Of a DNA stretch of 64,000 bases, positions 23,713 to 33,083 are shown one piece after another. The number at the start of each line of letters is the position of its first letter. The stretch's first letter is position 1. Made by a program: the position numbers and the translations under genes. The stretch is from Megasphaera vaginalis (ex Bordigoni et al. 2020) (GTDB taxonomy: Bacteria > Bacillota > Negativicutes > Veillonellales > Megasphaeraceae), in contig NZ_OEQB01000004.1 in assembly GCF_900240295.1 (NCBI RefSeq), forward strand, positions 124,001 to 188,000, in the 5' to 3' direction. Under the pieces are notes generated by a model. It saw nothing but the letters and a program-made list of their open reading frames with translations. It was not told where the DNA came from and searched no databases.

Positions 23713-24489
23713 TTGGCTCATATTATTGCTGTGACGAACCAAAAGGGAGGCGTCGGCAAGACGACGACGGCGATCAATCTCAGCGCCTGTCTCGCAGAAT
23801 GCGGCAAACGAACGTTGTTGGTCGATCTTGATCCGCAGGGAAATGCCACGAGCGGTTTAGGCATTGATAAGGAGCAGCTTTCAGGCAACCTTTATGATTG
23901 TCTGATTGAACATACGCCGTTGAAAGATGTTGTGTTAAAAACGAGTATTAAAAAATTGTTCATCGTACCGACGACAATCGATCTGGCCGGTGCGGCTGTC
24001 GAATTGGTCGCTATGGAGGAACGGGAGTTTATCTTGCGCAACGTGTTGCGCGCCTTTTTGGATACGGCCAAAAAGCCGTTTGATTATGTCGTTATCGACA
24101 GTCCGCCGTCGTTGGGGTTGCTGACGATAAACGCCTTGAATGCAGCTGATTCCGTTTTGATTCCCGTACAGTGTGAATTTTATGCTCTGGAAGGGTTGAC
24201 GCAGCTGATGCAGACGATCAATATGGTAACAAACGGCATGAATGAAGAACTGCGTATTCTGGGCATGCTGCTGACCATGTATGACGGCCGGACGAATCTT
24301 TCCATTCAGGTCATGGAACGGGTCAAAAAATATTTCAGCGATTACGTGTTTCGTACGATCATTCCGCGCAACGTCCGGCTCGGCGAAGCGCCTAGCCACG
24401 GAGAACCGATTACGGCGTATGATCCGCGCTCGCGCGGTGCGGAAGTATATCAGCAATTGGCAAAAGAGGTGATTCGCCGTGTCGGCTAA
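23713..24489 (+). CDS. parA: Chromosome partitioning ATPase ParA (Soj)
   Basis: Deviant Walker-type ATPase that moves ParB-parS complexes on the nucleoid. About 258 residues from TTG 23713 (MAHIIAVTNQ), which sits 6 bases after GAGGTG; ATG 23689 and GTG 23710 are alternatives. Motifs: KGGVGKTTTAINL (Walker A), VDLDPQGNATSGLG, VIDSPPSLGLLT (Walker B), PVQCEFYALEGL, and the C-terminal IPRNVRLGEAPSHGEPI and YDPRSRGAEVY of chromosomal Soj proteins. The gene overlaps parB by 11 bases. Three parS sites lie 8-13 kb upstream. Confidence 0.95.
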   Translation: MAHIIAVTNQKGGVGKTTTAINLSACLAECGKRTLLVDLDPQGNATSGLGIDKEQLSGNLYDCLIEHTPLKDVVLKTSIKKLFIVPTTIDLAGAAVELVAMEEREFILRNVLRAFLDTAKKPFDYVVIDSPPSLGLLTINALNAADSVLIPVQCEFYALEGLTQLMQTINMVTNGMNEELRILGMLLTMYDGRTNLSIQVMERVKKYFSDYVFRTIIPRNVRLGEAPSHGEPITAYDPRSRGAEVYQQLAKEVIRRVG

Positions 24490-25408
24490 GAAAACGGGAC
24501 TGGGCGATAGCGGCAATATGGATGAACGGCTGGCCGTGCTGGGGTTGAACCGCAAGAACAGTGACGGTAAACCTGTAAGAGGCGGTATCAGGGAAATCCC
24601 GCTTGCCGCCATTACGGCCAATCCGCAGCAGGCCAGGCGGGTCTTTCGCGAAGAGGCGCTGCAGTCGTTGGCGGCGTCGATCAAGGCGTACGGTATTGTT
24701 CAGCCCCTCGTCGTTCGCGAAAAAGGCGGCGGCCGGTATGAACTCATCGCCGGTGAGCGGCGGCTGCGGGCGGCCGCGTTGTGCGGGCTGAAGACGGTAC
24801 CGGCCCTGGTTCGTACCGACGGAGACGACGTTTCGGCGATCGTTTCACTGGTAGAAAACGTGCAGCGCGAAAACCTCGACGCCATAGAAGAAGGTGCGGC
24901 TTATCGGATGCTGATCGACACCTGCGGTCTGACACAGGCCGAAGTTTCCGAAAAAGTAGGAAAGAGTCGTTCTCACGTGGCCAATCTGATGCGTCTTTTG
25001 AAACTCGCAGTGCCGGTGCAGCAACACGTTTCCGAAGGACGGCTGACGATGGGGCAAGTTCGCCCGCTGTTGCAGATCAACGATGAAGAAAAACAATGCG
25101 AAATTGCAGGACAGATCATCGCTCTCGGCCTGTCGGCGCGGCAGGCTGAAGCGTTGGTTCGAAGACTGTTAGAAAAAAAAGAGACGGTACCGGAAAAAGA
25201 GGATCCCGATCCCTATGTGGAAGCACTGCAGGACAGGCTCAAAATGCATTTGGGAACGGCAGTGGCCATCCGTTTTCCGAAGGGAAAAGGGAAAGGGAAG
25301 ATTGAGATATCCTTTGCATCTGAAGACGAATTTGAACGTCTCCTCTCCGTTTTGACCGATACGGAAAAACGCCGTGAAGATGTGCAGAAAGTCTCTTTTC
25401 ATATATAA
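24479..25408 (+). CDS. parB: Chromosome partitioning protein ParB (Spo0J)
   Basis: 309-residue centromere-binding CTPase. It starts with GTG at 24479 behind GAGGTG, inside the end of parA. The N-terminal domain (about 35-120) has REEALQSLAASIKAYGIVQPLVV, then the CTP-binding GERRLRAA motif and ENVQRENLDAIEEG. The helix-turn-helix (about 145-165, LTQAEVSEKVGKSRSHVANLMRLL) reads parS. The C-terminal dimerisation part is shorter and more basic (KGKGKGKIEISF). The three exact TGTTTCACGTGAAACA sites in the window are its expected targets. Confidence 0.95.
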   Translation: MSAKKTGLGDSGNMDERLAVLGLNRKNSDGKPVRGGIREIPLAAITANPQQARRVFREEALQSLAASIKAYGIVQPLVVREKGGGRYELIAGERRLRAAALCGLKTVPALVRTDGDDVSAIVSLVENVQRENLDAIEEGAAYRMLIDTCGLTQAEVSEKVGKSRSHVANLMRLLKLAVPVQQHVSEGRLTMGQVRPLLQINDEEKQCEIAGQIIALGLSARQAEALVRRLLEKKETVPEKEDPDPYVEALQDRLKMHLGTAVAIRFPKGKGKGKIEISFASEDEFERLLSVLTDTEKRREDVQKVSFHI

Positions 25409-25477
25409 CATGGATGTCGTCGCTTTTTCACCTTACATCTTAATTTTGGTTATCGTCACGGTAGCAGGAGGCAGGAC

Positions 25478-26002
25478 ATGTTATACGGGTTGGACCTGAC
25501 GTGGATTTATTTGGGCGCTGCCGGTATTGTCGGCGCCGTCTTAATACTTCTGCTGATATATATTTTGGTACTCAATTACCGCGTTCATAAATTGAATAAG
25601 AAATATGAATTTTTCATGCAAGATGAAGTCGGGCAAAGCATGGAGGCGAAACTGCGTGAAGATGTGCGGCAGTTGCAGGAGATCCAGCAGACGCTGAACG
25701 CCATGCATGACACGCAGAAAGATATTCTGGCGGTGCAGGATCAGGCGTTTCGCAAGATCGGCTTCGTGAAGTATAATGCCTTTGAAAACATAGGGAATAA
25801 TTTAAGCTTCGCGTTTACTGTTCTTGACGGTAAAAATGACGGGTTTTGCCTGTCCAGCGTATACGGGAGAAATGAGTCCCGTATTTTTGCCAAGCCGATT
25901 ATCGGCGGCAAGTGCCTTTACGGAATGAGTGCGGAAGAGACGGAAAGTCTGGAGAATGCGCTCCGTTATCAGGGCGAAGTAAATGTTGTGCAAAAAGGAT
26001 AA
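25478..26002 (+). CDS. DUF4446 membrane protein next to parAB
   Basis: 174 residues with one N-terminal membrane segment (about 10-33), a coiled-coil region (about 35-85) and a C-terminal globular part with KYNAFENIGNNLSFAFTVLDGKNDGFCLSSVYGR, the core of the DUF4446 family. This family is regularly found next to parB in Firmicutes, but its function is unknown. Its start has AGGAGG upstream. The stop is 12 bases from the M23 peptidase start, so the two are probably co-transcribed. Confidence 0.85.
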   Translation: MLYGLDLTWIYLGAAGIVGAVLILLLIYILVLNYRVHKLNKKYEFFMQDEVGQSMEAKLREDVRQLQEIQQTLNAMHDTQKDILAVQDQAFRKIGFVKYNAFENIGNNLSFAFTVLDGKNDGFCLSSVYGRNESRIFAKPIIGGKCLYGMSAEETESLENALRYQGEVNVVQKG

Positions 26003-26014
26003 GAAGGTAATCAT

Positions 26015-26977
26015 TTGAATTTTCAAAGAAAATGGCAGTCTTTGCGAAAAGAAATGCAACAGTTATCTCTGCGGCAGCTGCCGTCATTTGAGGCGCTGCG
26101 CAGGGAGCCGACGGAATCTGTCGTCGTGACGCCGGAAGAATATCGGAAATATCGCCGCATGGCTCTTGTCGGCCTTGCCGTTCTCGTCGTGGCGATCCTC
26201 ATAGGAATCTATCAATTCATCGCTCTGCAAGGCTTGCGCGAACAGGAAATGCTTCACGAGCAGCAACTGGAAATCATGCGTGACAAGACGGAAACGTTGC
26301 AGCAGAAAATGGATAAAATGGATGCGCTGGATCAGGAATTGCGCCAAATGGTGAAAGGAGCTGGTTCCGGCGACGCCCCAAAAGGTGAAGGCAGCGCTGT
26401 AGTACAGCAGAAGAAGTCGCCCGATCTTTCTTCTGCAGGGTACAATGATGTACTGCACGCTGCATCTCGCTTGGAAACGAAGACGAATGCCAGAATTATC
26501 AGCTTTATCACACTAAAGACCGTATTGGGCGATACGGCGGGGCAGCAGGTTATCCAGATGCAGCAGTCGGCAAGGCAATATCAGGCGTCGACATACCCGT
26601 CGATTTGGCCTGTCAGCGGGCCGATCACGTCGCCCTTCGGCTATCGCGGTAATCCGACGGGTGGCGGTACCGTCTTCCACGAAGGCGTCGATATTGCCGT
26701 TGACTACGGTACGCCCGTTCATGTTACGGCAGTCGGCAAGGTTACGATCGCCGGCTGGGTCAGCGGCTACGGCAATCTCGTCGAAGTCGATCACGGCGGC
26801 GGCTTGGTTACCAGATACGGTCATAATTCCATGCTTCTTGTCGTAGAAGGGCAGGAGGTAAAGACCGGTGATATCATTGCCCTTGCCGGCAGTACCGGTC
26901 ACAGCACGGGACCGCATGTCCATTACGAAGTCCGCGTCAACGGCACGCCGACGGATCCGATGATATTTTTGCCGTAA
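26015..26977 (+). CDS. M23-family (LytM) cell-wall peptidase, membrane anchored
   Basis: 320 residues starting with TTG at 26015 behind AAGAAGG. A cytoplasmic stretch of about 45 residues, one membrane segment (about 50-70), a coiled coil (75-115), then an extracytoplasmic LytM domain (about 200-320). The zinc ligands are His222 and Asp226 (FHEGVDIA) and His303 in HVHYE, with His270 and His301 as catalytic partners, so the domain looks active, unlike EnvC-type regulators. It probably cuts peptidoglycan cross-links during growth or division. Confidence 0.9.
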   Translation: MNFQRKWQSLRKEMQQLSLRQLPSFEALRREPTESVVVTPEEYRKYRRMALVGLAVLVVAILIGIYQFIALQGLREQEMLHEQQLEIMRDKTETLQQKMDKMDALDQELRQMVKGAGSGDAPKGEGSAVVQQKKSPDLSSAGYNDVLHAASRLETKTNARIISFITLKTVLGDTAGQQVIQMQQSARQYQASTYPSIWPVSGPITSPFGYRGNPTGGGTVFHEGVDIAVDYGTPVHVTAVGKVTIAGWVSGYGNLVEVDHGGGLVTRYGHNSMLLVVEGQEVKTGDIIALAGSTGHSTGPHVHYEVRVNGTPTDPMIFLP

Positions 26978-27106
26978 TATAAGTATAAAAGGGGAGAAAC
27001 GGTTTCGGTTCTTCCCTTTTTCGTTGCCGAAATGGGGACAGACATTGCATAATTACATAAACTACGATAATATAATACAGTAGATCGGCAAAAGGAGGCG
27101 CATTGC

Positions 27107-27580
27107 ATGTACGCAGAATTTAAAACGAATCACGGTGAATTTACAGTTGAGTTATTTGCAGAACAGGCACCGATTACAGTAGAAAACTTTAAAAAATTGG
27201 CAGAAAGCCATTTTTATGACGGGACGATTTTCCATCGTATTATTGCCGGCTTTATGATTCAAGGCGGGGATCCGACCGGAACGGGTCGGGGCGGTTCCAA
27301 AGACATGATTCCCGACGAGTTCGGCGCCGGCCTGAACTTCTTGGAACCGGGTATCCTGGCGATGGCCAATGCCGGTCCGAATACGGGCAGTTCGCAGTTC
27401 TTTGTTACTGTTGTCCCGACGCCGTGGTTGCAGAACCATCACTCTATTTTCGGCAAGGTCGTCAGAAATTACGATGTCGTTGAAGAAATCAGTAACGTGA
27501 AAACGCATCGGGCAGACCGGCCTGTCGATGATGTTGTCTTGGAAGCCGTCACGATTACCGATGCGCTTGATGAAGTGTGA
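27107..27580 (+). CDS. Cyclophilin-type peptidyl-prolyl isomerase
   Basis: 157-residue cytoplasmic cyclophilin without a signal peptide. It has VENFKKLAESHFYDGTIFHRII, GFMIQGGDPTGTGRGG, LAMANAGPNTGSSQFFV and LQNHHSIFGKV, which include the catalytic Arg (in FHRII) and the proline-pocket residues. A start ATG at 27107 lies behind AAAGGAGG. The stop overlaps the start of the GIY-YIG gene. A TATAAT near 27071 may belong to its promoter. Confidence 0.94.
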   Translation: MYAEFKTNHGEFTVELFAEQAPITVENFKKLAESHFYDGTIFHRIIAGFMIQGGDPTGTGRGGSKDMIPDEFGAGLNFLEPGILAMANAGPNTGSSQFFVTVVPTPWLQNHHSIFGKVVRNYDVVEEISNVKTHRADRPVDDVVLEAVTITDALDEV

Positions 27581-27843
27581 TGTACTATACGTATATGGTT
27601 CGCTGTGCAGATGATACGCTTTACACGGGGTGGGCGCTGGATCCGGTGAAGCGGGTCGCGGCGCATAACAGCGGTTGCGGCGCGAAGTATACGCGCTCGC
27701 GCCGGCCTGTCCGGTTGGTCTGGCGTGAAGCCTTTTCGACGCAGCACGAAGCGATGCACCGCGAATGGGAGATCAAGCAGTGGCCGCGGTTCCGCAAGGA
27801 AGAGCTGTGCCGGAAGCAGCAAGCTATGCATCGGGACGCGTGA
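27580..27843 (+). CDS. GIY-YIG family protein (UPF0213/YazA-like)
   Basis: 87-residue small nuclease-fold protein: MYYTYMVRCADDTLYTGWALDPVKRVAAHN carries the GIY-YIG motif in the form YTYMV...LYTGW, the conserved Arg in PVKR, and the later EWEIKQWPR segment (catalytic Glu region). Single-domain members such as YazA and YhbQ have no settled function; some show DNase activity. Start ATG 27580 overlaps the cyclophilin stop. Confidence 0.88.
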   Translation: MYYTYMVRCADDTLYTGWALDPVKRVAAHNSGCGAKYTRSRRPVRLVWREAFSTQHEAMHREWEIKQWPRFRKEELCRKQQAMHRDA

Positions 27844-27857
27844 TGAACGACAAAGAG

Positions 27858-27900
27858 ATACCGGCAAAAAGTTGAGCATATCTTTTTGCCGGTATTTTTG
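27858..27900 (+). terminator. Terminator after the GIY-YIG gene
   Basis: Arms ATACCGGCAAAAAG (27858-27871) and CTTTTTGCCGGTAT (27882-27895) followed by TTTTT. It closes the cyclophilin-GIY-YIG unit before the SGNH hydrolase gene. Confidence 0.87.
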
Positions 27901-27934
27901 TCGAACCGTTTCTGCAGAAAGGAGGCGCGACGCC

Positions 27935-29323
27935 GTGGATAAACGTTTTTTAACCTTTTTTGCCGTTGGTATTACCCTCGGCTTCGGCGTGTTGGTGACT
28001 TCGCGGCAAGATACCGGTACCGGCACTGTCGTCCATTTGCCGATGGAAGAGGCGGGGCGGATCTGCCTTCAGCCGGACAGAGCCGATCGCATACGCCCGC
28101 AGGTGCTGCGCCATTATACGACTGCGGCGCCGGCGAACGCGCATCCGATTTTGACCTGGTCCCGAATCGACGGCGCTGTCATGTATACGTTGCAGATCTT
28201 GGAAAAGCATGAAGACCCCGAGGGCGGCGTCTATTATGAACGAATCATGCCTTTGCAGACGGCGTATACCAATGCGTATGAGTTGGCCTTGCCGGCTGAT
28301 TTTTCGGAGCGCGAATTTTATTGGCGCGTGCGCGGCGCCGACTTGGAAGGCAGGCCTGTCAGCAGTTATTCGGAACCGGAAGAAACGCCGGTCGATTTGT
28401 TCGGTCCCTTTTTGGAAAAACCGCAGCCCCTATCCTTTTATAACAGCGGTAACGGCACGGTTTTGCTTTACCCCGTATATGATTGGATAGCCGTGCCTGC
28501 CGCTGTCGAATATGAAGTGGAAATTCTCGACGAAGCGCCGGAAAATCCGAACGGGATAGAACCGTCCGTGCATCGCGTCGATGCCTATTACCCGCGGGCG
28601 GCGGAACAGTACGATCAGCGGCCGCGCTTTGGGCCGAAGCCCTTTTACTGGCGCGTGCGGGCCTTGGATAAGGACGGTAATCCCTTGGGGGTTTATTCCG
28701 ATGCCGTTCCGTTTGTGACCGATCCGGGAGCCCATTACGTCGTGGCGACCTTGGGAGACAGTATCAGTCACGGCGGCGGCAGCGTTTCTTATTCGCCGAC
28801 GGATTGGGAATTCAGCTATCAGCATTATTTGAACTTTCCGACGTTAAACGTCTCGGAAAGCGGCGATACGAGCGCCATGACCGTGGCTCGATTTGATCGG
28901 GACGTCTTGCCTTTCGCACCGCAGTACGTACTGATCATGATGGGCTCCAACAGCTTGCGCGGCGGCGTTGCGGCAGAAACGGTTATTGCCGATATGGAAG
29001 CCGTGAAAGCGAAATGTCTGGATAACGGGATCCGTCCCGTATTTTTGACGCTGCCGCCTTTCAATCCGGTCAATATCGATAAGGCCTTTCAGCAGCCGAC
29101 GGTCTCTGACTGGCAATACCAGGTTGATAAGGTAAACGACTACATACGCGGTCAGGTCCATATCGACATCACACCGGGATTGGCCGATGAAGAAGGCGTG
29201 CTGCGCGGTGATTTGGCTGTCGACGGACTCCATTTGGATCCGCCGGGAAAAAAGCTGATGGCGCAAGCGATCAACCGGCAATGGCCGGAGATTTTGGCAT
29301 TACCTGCCGAAGCGTGGCAGTAA
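27935..29323 (+). CDS. Exported SGNH/GDSL hydrolase with two beta-sandwich-like repeats
   Basis: 462 residues from GTG 27935, behind AAAGGAGG; the frame is open further upstream but passes through the terminator and the GIY-YIG gene. A signal anchor (about 5-22) is followed by two similar domains (about 55-150 and 165-262), each ending in a YWRVRxxDxxGxPxxxYS pattern as in fibronectin-III-like modules. The esterase domain follows: block I GDSIS (Ser276), block III GSNS (Asn339) and block V DGLHL (Asp430, His433). A role in trimming acyl groups of wall or outer-membrane glycans is likely, but the substrate is unknown. Confidence 0.82.
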   Translation: MDKRFLTFFAVGITLGFGVLVTSRQDTGTGTVVHLPMEEAGRICLQPDRADRIRPQVLRHYTTAAPANAHPILTWSRIDGAVMYTLQILEKHEDPEGGVYYERIMPLQTAYTNAYELALPADFSEREFYWRVRGADLEGRPVSSYSEPEETPVDLFGPFLEKPQPLSFYNSGNGTVLLYPVYDWIAVPAAVEYEVEILDEAPENPNGIEPSVHRVDAYYPRAAEQYDQRPRFGPKPFYWRVRALDKDGNPLGVYSDAVPFVTDPGAHYVVATLGDSISHGGGSVSYSPTDWEFSYQHYLNFPTLNVSESGDTSAMTVARFDRDVLPFAPQYVLIMMGSNSLRGGVAAETVIADMEAVKAKCLDNGIRPVFLTLPPFNPVNIDKAFQQPTVSDWQYQVDKVNDYIRGQVHIDITPGLADEEGVLRGDLAVDGLHLDPPGKKLMAQAINRQWPEILALPAEAWQ

Positions 29324-29358
29324 AAAGAGAAGCCTCCATGGGAGGACTTCTCTTTTTT
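29322..29358. terminator. Bidirectional terminator between the SGNH hydrolase and SorC-type regulator genes
   Basis: Stem AAAAAGAGAAG-CCTCC against GGAGG-A-CTTCTCTTTTT with an ATG loop and one bulged base, followed by T-runs on both strands. The flanking genes converge here. Confidence 0.82.
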
Positions 29359-29372
29359 TGTGTTCCTTGTTT

Positions 29373-30314
29373 TCACATGGACAATAAGGCTTCCGCCGTA
29401 AATTGATCCGTAATCAGGACATTGGCATAGCCGTATTGCAAGGCGGCGCAGATGGGATTCAGCTTGGCGCTGCCGCCGGAGAGGAGGATGCTGTATTTTT
29501 TTCGGCGAAGTTGCTCCAAATCGATGCCGACAGTTCGATCGTTCAATTCCTGACTGGTAATTTTCCCGTCCTTGCAAAAAAAACGGGAACAAATATCTCC
29601 GACGGCGTGTTGCTGCAGGAATTTCCGCTCCTTTTCGTCAGCATAGCCGAGACGGAAAAAGAGCGCGCTGTCGCGAACCGTGCCGACGCTGAAGAGGGTG
29701 ATATCCGCGCTGTTTCCCAGTTCCAGGACGCGTTTAATGTGTCGGTCCTGATAGACGAGATCTTTTACTGCCGGGGAATCGAATAAGACCGGCAACGGCA
29801 GGTATTTGGCGATAGTGTCGTAATTTTTAGCGAATAAATCCAGAATTTCATTGGCATACGTATCGCCGGAAGACAGTGTGATGCCTCCTTCGAGCTGGAC
29901 GATTTGCGTGCCGCGCAGCGATTTCGGCAGCAGCGAGCGGGCCAGGCTGTACATCGTCGTACCCCAGCCGACGCCGATAATATCACCATCCTTGACGATT
30001 TCATCGAGATACAGCGCGGCGCGTTGTCCGATGTATTTTTTGACTTCTTCTTCGTCGGCGAGCGGCGCGTTGGCGACGCAGGCGTCGCGTAGCGAAAACT
30101 TGCGGACCAGTTGCTGCTCCAAATTACTCTGATCGGCGACAGGATCGTAAATTTCGATGCGAACGAATCCCATTTCCCGCGCATATTGCAGCAGGCGGGA
30201 TACGGAGGGGCGGGAAATTTTCATTTCGCCGGCAATGTCATGTTGACTGTAATTGCTGACATAGTAGAGCTTTGCAGCAGTGATCGCAGCTTTGTCTCTT
30301 TTATCTTTGGTCAT
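29373..30314 (-). CDS. SorC-family sugar-phosphate-responsive regulator, probable glp regulator
   Basis: 313 residues. N-terminal helix-turn-helix (about 10-55: KLYYVSNYSQHDIAGEMKISRPSVSRLLQYAREMGFV) and a C-terminal SorC effector domain with GVGWGTTMYSLARSL (phosphosugar loop near 115-128), VQLEGGI, and YSILLSGGSAKLNPICAAL. Members sense phosphorylated metabolites. It is transcribed divergently from glpK-glpF with 294 bases between, which contain a 10-bp inverted repeat and a longer element repeated before the second glp operon. Regulation of glycerol genes, perhaps by glycerol-3-phosphate or a triose phosphate, is inferred from position. Confidence 0.85.
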   Translation of the reverse strand: MTKDKRDKAAITAAKLYYVSNYSQHDIAGEMKISRPSVSRLLQYAREMGFVRIEIYDPVADQSNLEQQLVRKFSLRDACVANAPLADEEEVKKYIGQRAALYLDEIVKDGDIIGVGWGTTMYSLARSLLPKSLRGTQIVQLEGGITLSSGDTYANEILDLFAKNYDTIAKYLPLPVLFDSPAVKDLVYQDRHIKRVLELGNSADITLFSVGTVRDSALFFRLGYADEKERKFLQQHAVGDICSRFFCKDGKITSQELNDRTVGIDLEQLRRKKYSILLSGGSAKLNPICAALQYGYANVLITDQFTAEALLSM

Positions 30315-30413
30315 GGAAGGTCTCCTCGGTAAGCATAAAGGCTTGTTTTTATTATCCCATAGAAAAATGAGGGAAACAAGAAATAAATTTCTCTTGCCAG
30401 TGTAAAAGCAATG

Positions 30414-30438
30414 AACATATGCTCGAATAGCATATGTT
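30414..30438. promoter_or_regulatory. Perfect inverted repeat in the regulator/glpK intergenic region
   Basis: AACATATGCT (30414-30423), 5 bases, AGCATATGTT (30429-30438). It is a good operator candidate for the divergent SorC-type regulator. The half ATATGTT recurs in the longer elements at 30500 and 32989. Confidence 0.6.
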
Positions 30439-30499
30439 AAGAAATAATAAGGGTATTATTGTGTTTTTGATATAGGACACATAGCGTCTATATTATAAA

Positions 30500-30535
30500 T
30501 GAAATTATGTAATATTTATATTGCAACTATGTTCA
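30500..30535 (+). promoter_or_regulatory. 36-bp glp element, copy 1 (upstream of glpK)
   Basis: Begins TGAAATTATGT and ends TTGCAACTATGTTCA. Copy 2 at 32989-33024, upstream of the glycerol-3-phosphate dehydrogenase operon, matches at 27 of 36 positions with no gap. Both flanks are conserved and the middle varies. It lies 73 bases before the glpK start. Confidence 0.6.
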
Positions 30536-30572
30536 TAAATAGGTATCATAAAGCTGTAGGGGATTTTCGTGA

Positions 30573-32108
<1,536 letters not shown>

Positions 32109-32143
32109 TAGAGTCTGTCTGTAAAAAGAAAGAGGGTATTGCG

Positions 32144-32869
32144 ATGGAAAACTTATTGGGTGAATTTTTCGGAACGCTTGTGCTTATCGTTTTCGGTGCC
32201 GGCGTTTGCGCTTGTAATACATTGACAAAATCAAAAGGTCAGAACGGCGGTTGGATTTGCATTACCGTCGGCTGGGGTTTCGCCGTTACCTTAGGCGTCT
32301 TTACGGCGACGACGCTGGGCGCGCCGCAAGGGGATTTGAATCCTGCCGTAACGCTGGGAAAAATGATGATCGGCATTTATACGCTGCCGCAGTTTTTGGC
32401 CACATCGGCCGTTCAGATCCTGGGCGGTATTTGCGGCGCAGCCGTTGTCTGGCTCGCATACTTGCCGCATTGGCGGGAAACGGAAGACAAGGGGGCCAAG
32501 CTGGGAATCTTTTGCACGGCTCCGGCGATTCGCAACTATCCCCTTAACTTCCTGTGCGAGTTTATTGCGTCCTTTTTCCTGATGTTTATTATCTGGATGA
32601 TTTTCTCCAAACAGGTGGGAGCCATTCCTGCCGGCCTCGGGCCCTATCTCGTCGGCGTATTGATTTGGGCTTTGGGCCTCAGTCTCGGCGGGCCGACGGG
32701 ATATGCCATGAATCCGGCTCGTGATCTGGGTCCCCGTATCGCACATGCGATTCTTCCCATTGCCGGAAAAGGCGGGAACGGTTGGGAGTATGCCTGGATT
32801 CCCGTTCTCGCTCCCATGGCAGGCGCTTTATTTGCTTATGTAGTAGCCGCCGTTTTTTCCGTATTTTAA
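32144..32869 (+). CDS. glpF: Glycerol facilitator (aquaglyceroporin)
   Basis: 241-residue inner-membrane channel for glycerol uptake, trapped by GlpK. Start at 32144 (MENLLGEFFGTLVLIVFGAGV) behind AGAGGG. Six membrane segments and two half-helices are seen, with the NPA motifs in LNPAVTLG (about residue 65) and MNPARDLGPR (about 195). The NPARD form with the following Leu-Gly-Pro-Arg is typical of glycerol-conducting members rather than water channels. It lies 35 bases after glpK. Confidence 0.93.
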   Translation: MENLLGEFFGTLVLIVFGAGVCACNTLTKSKGQNGGWICITVGWGFAVTLGVFTATTLGAPQGDLNPAVTLGKMMIGIYTLPQFLATSAVQILGGICGAAVVWLAYLPHWRETEDKGAKLGIFCTAPAIRNYPLNFLCEFIASFFLMFIIWMIFSKQVGAIPAGLGPYLVGVLIWALGLSLGGPTGYAMNPARDLGPRIAHAILPIAGKGGNGWEYAWIPVLAPMAGALFAYVVAAVFSVF

Positions 32870-32881
32870 AAATGAGCCTGT

Positions 32882-32928
32882 AAAAAGAACAAGAGTTAAA
32901 AGAGAAATCTTTTGACTCTTTTCTTTTT
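32882..32928 (+). terminator. Terminator after glpF
   Basis: An extended imperfect stem with outer AAAAAGAA/TTCTTTTT and inner AAGAGTTAAAAGA/TCTTTTGACTCTT arms and a GAAA loop, 13 bases after the stop. Confidence 0.75.
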
Positions 32929-32988
32929 ATCCTATTTGGATACGGAATGGATATTCAAGGGGCAATGCAAAATACGAACGAATAAAAA

Positions 32989-33024
32989 TGAAAATATGTT
33001 AATAAAAAATTGCAATTATGTTCA
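32989..33024 (+). promoter_or_regulatory. 36-bp glp element, copy 2 (upstream of the G3P dehydrogenase operon)
   Basis: Begins TGAAAATATGT and ends TTGCAATTATGTTCA, with the same spacing as copy 1. It lies 60 bases before the start of the next gene, next to promoter-like AT-rich sequence (TTGACG at 33027, TATACT at 33033 too close to form one promoter). Confidence 0.6.
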
Positions 33025-33083
33025 AATTGACGTATACTGATTTTAGTAATTTTTACATTATTTTTAGGAAAGGGTTGTAAACC

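Noticed and set aside
27725-27934. Upstream extension of the SGNH hydrolase frame into the GIY-YIG gene
   Set aside because: The extension crosses a strong terminator and another gene; GTG 27935 has a good ribosome site and a signal anchor follows.
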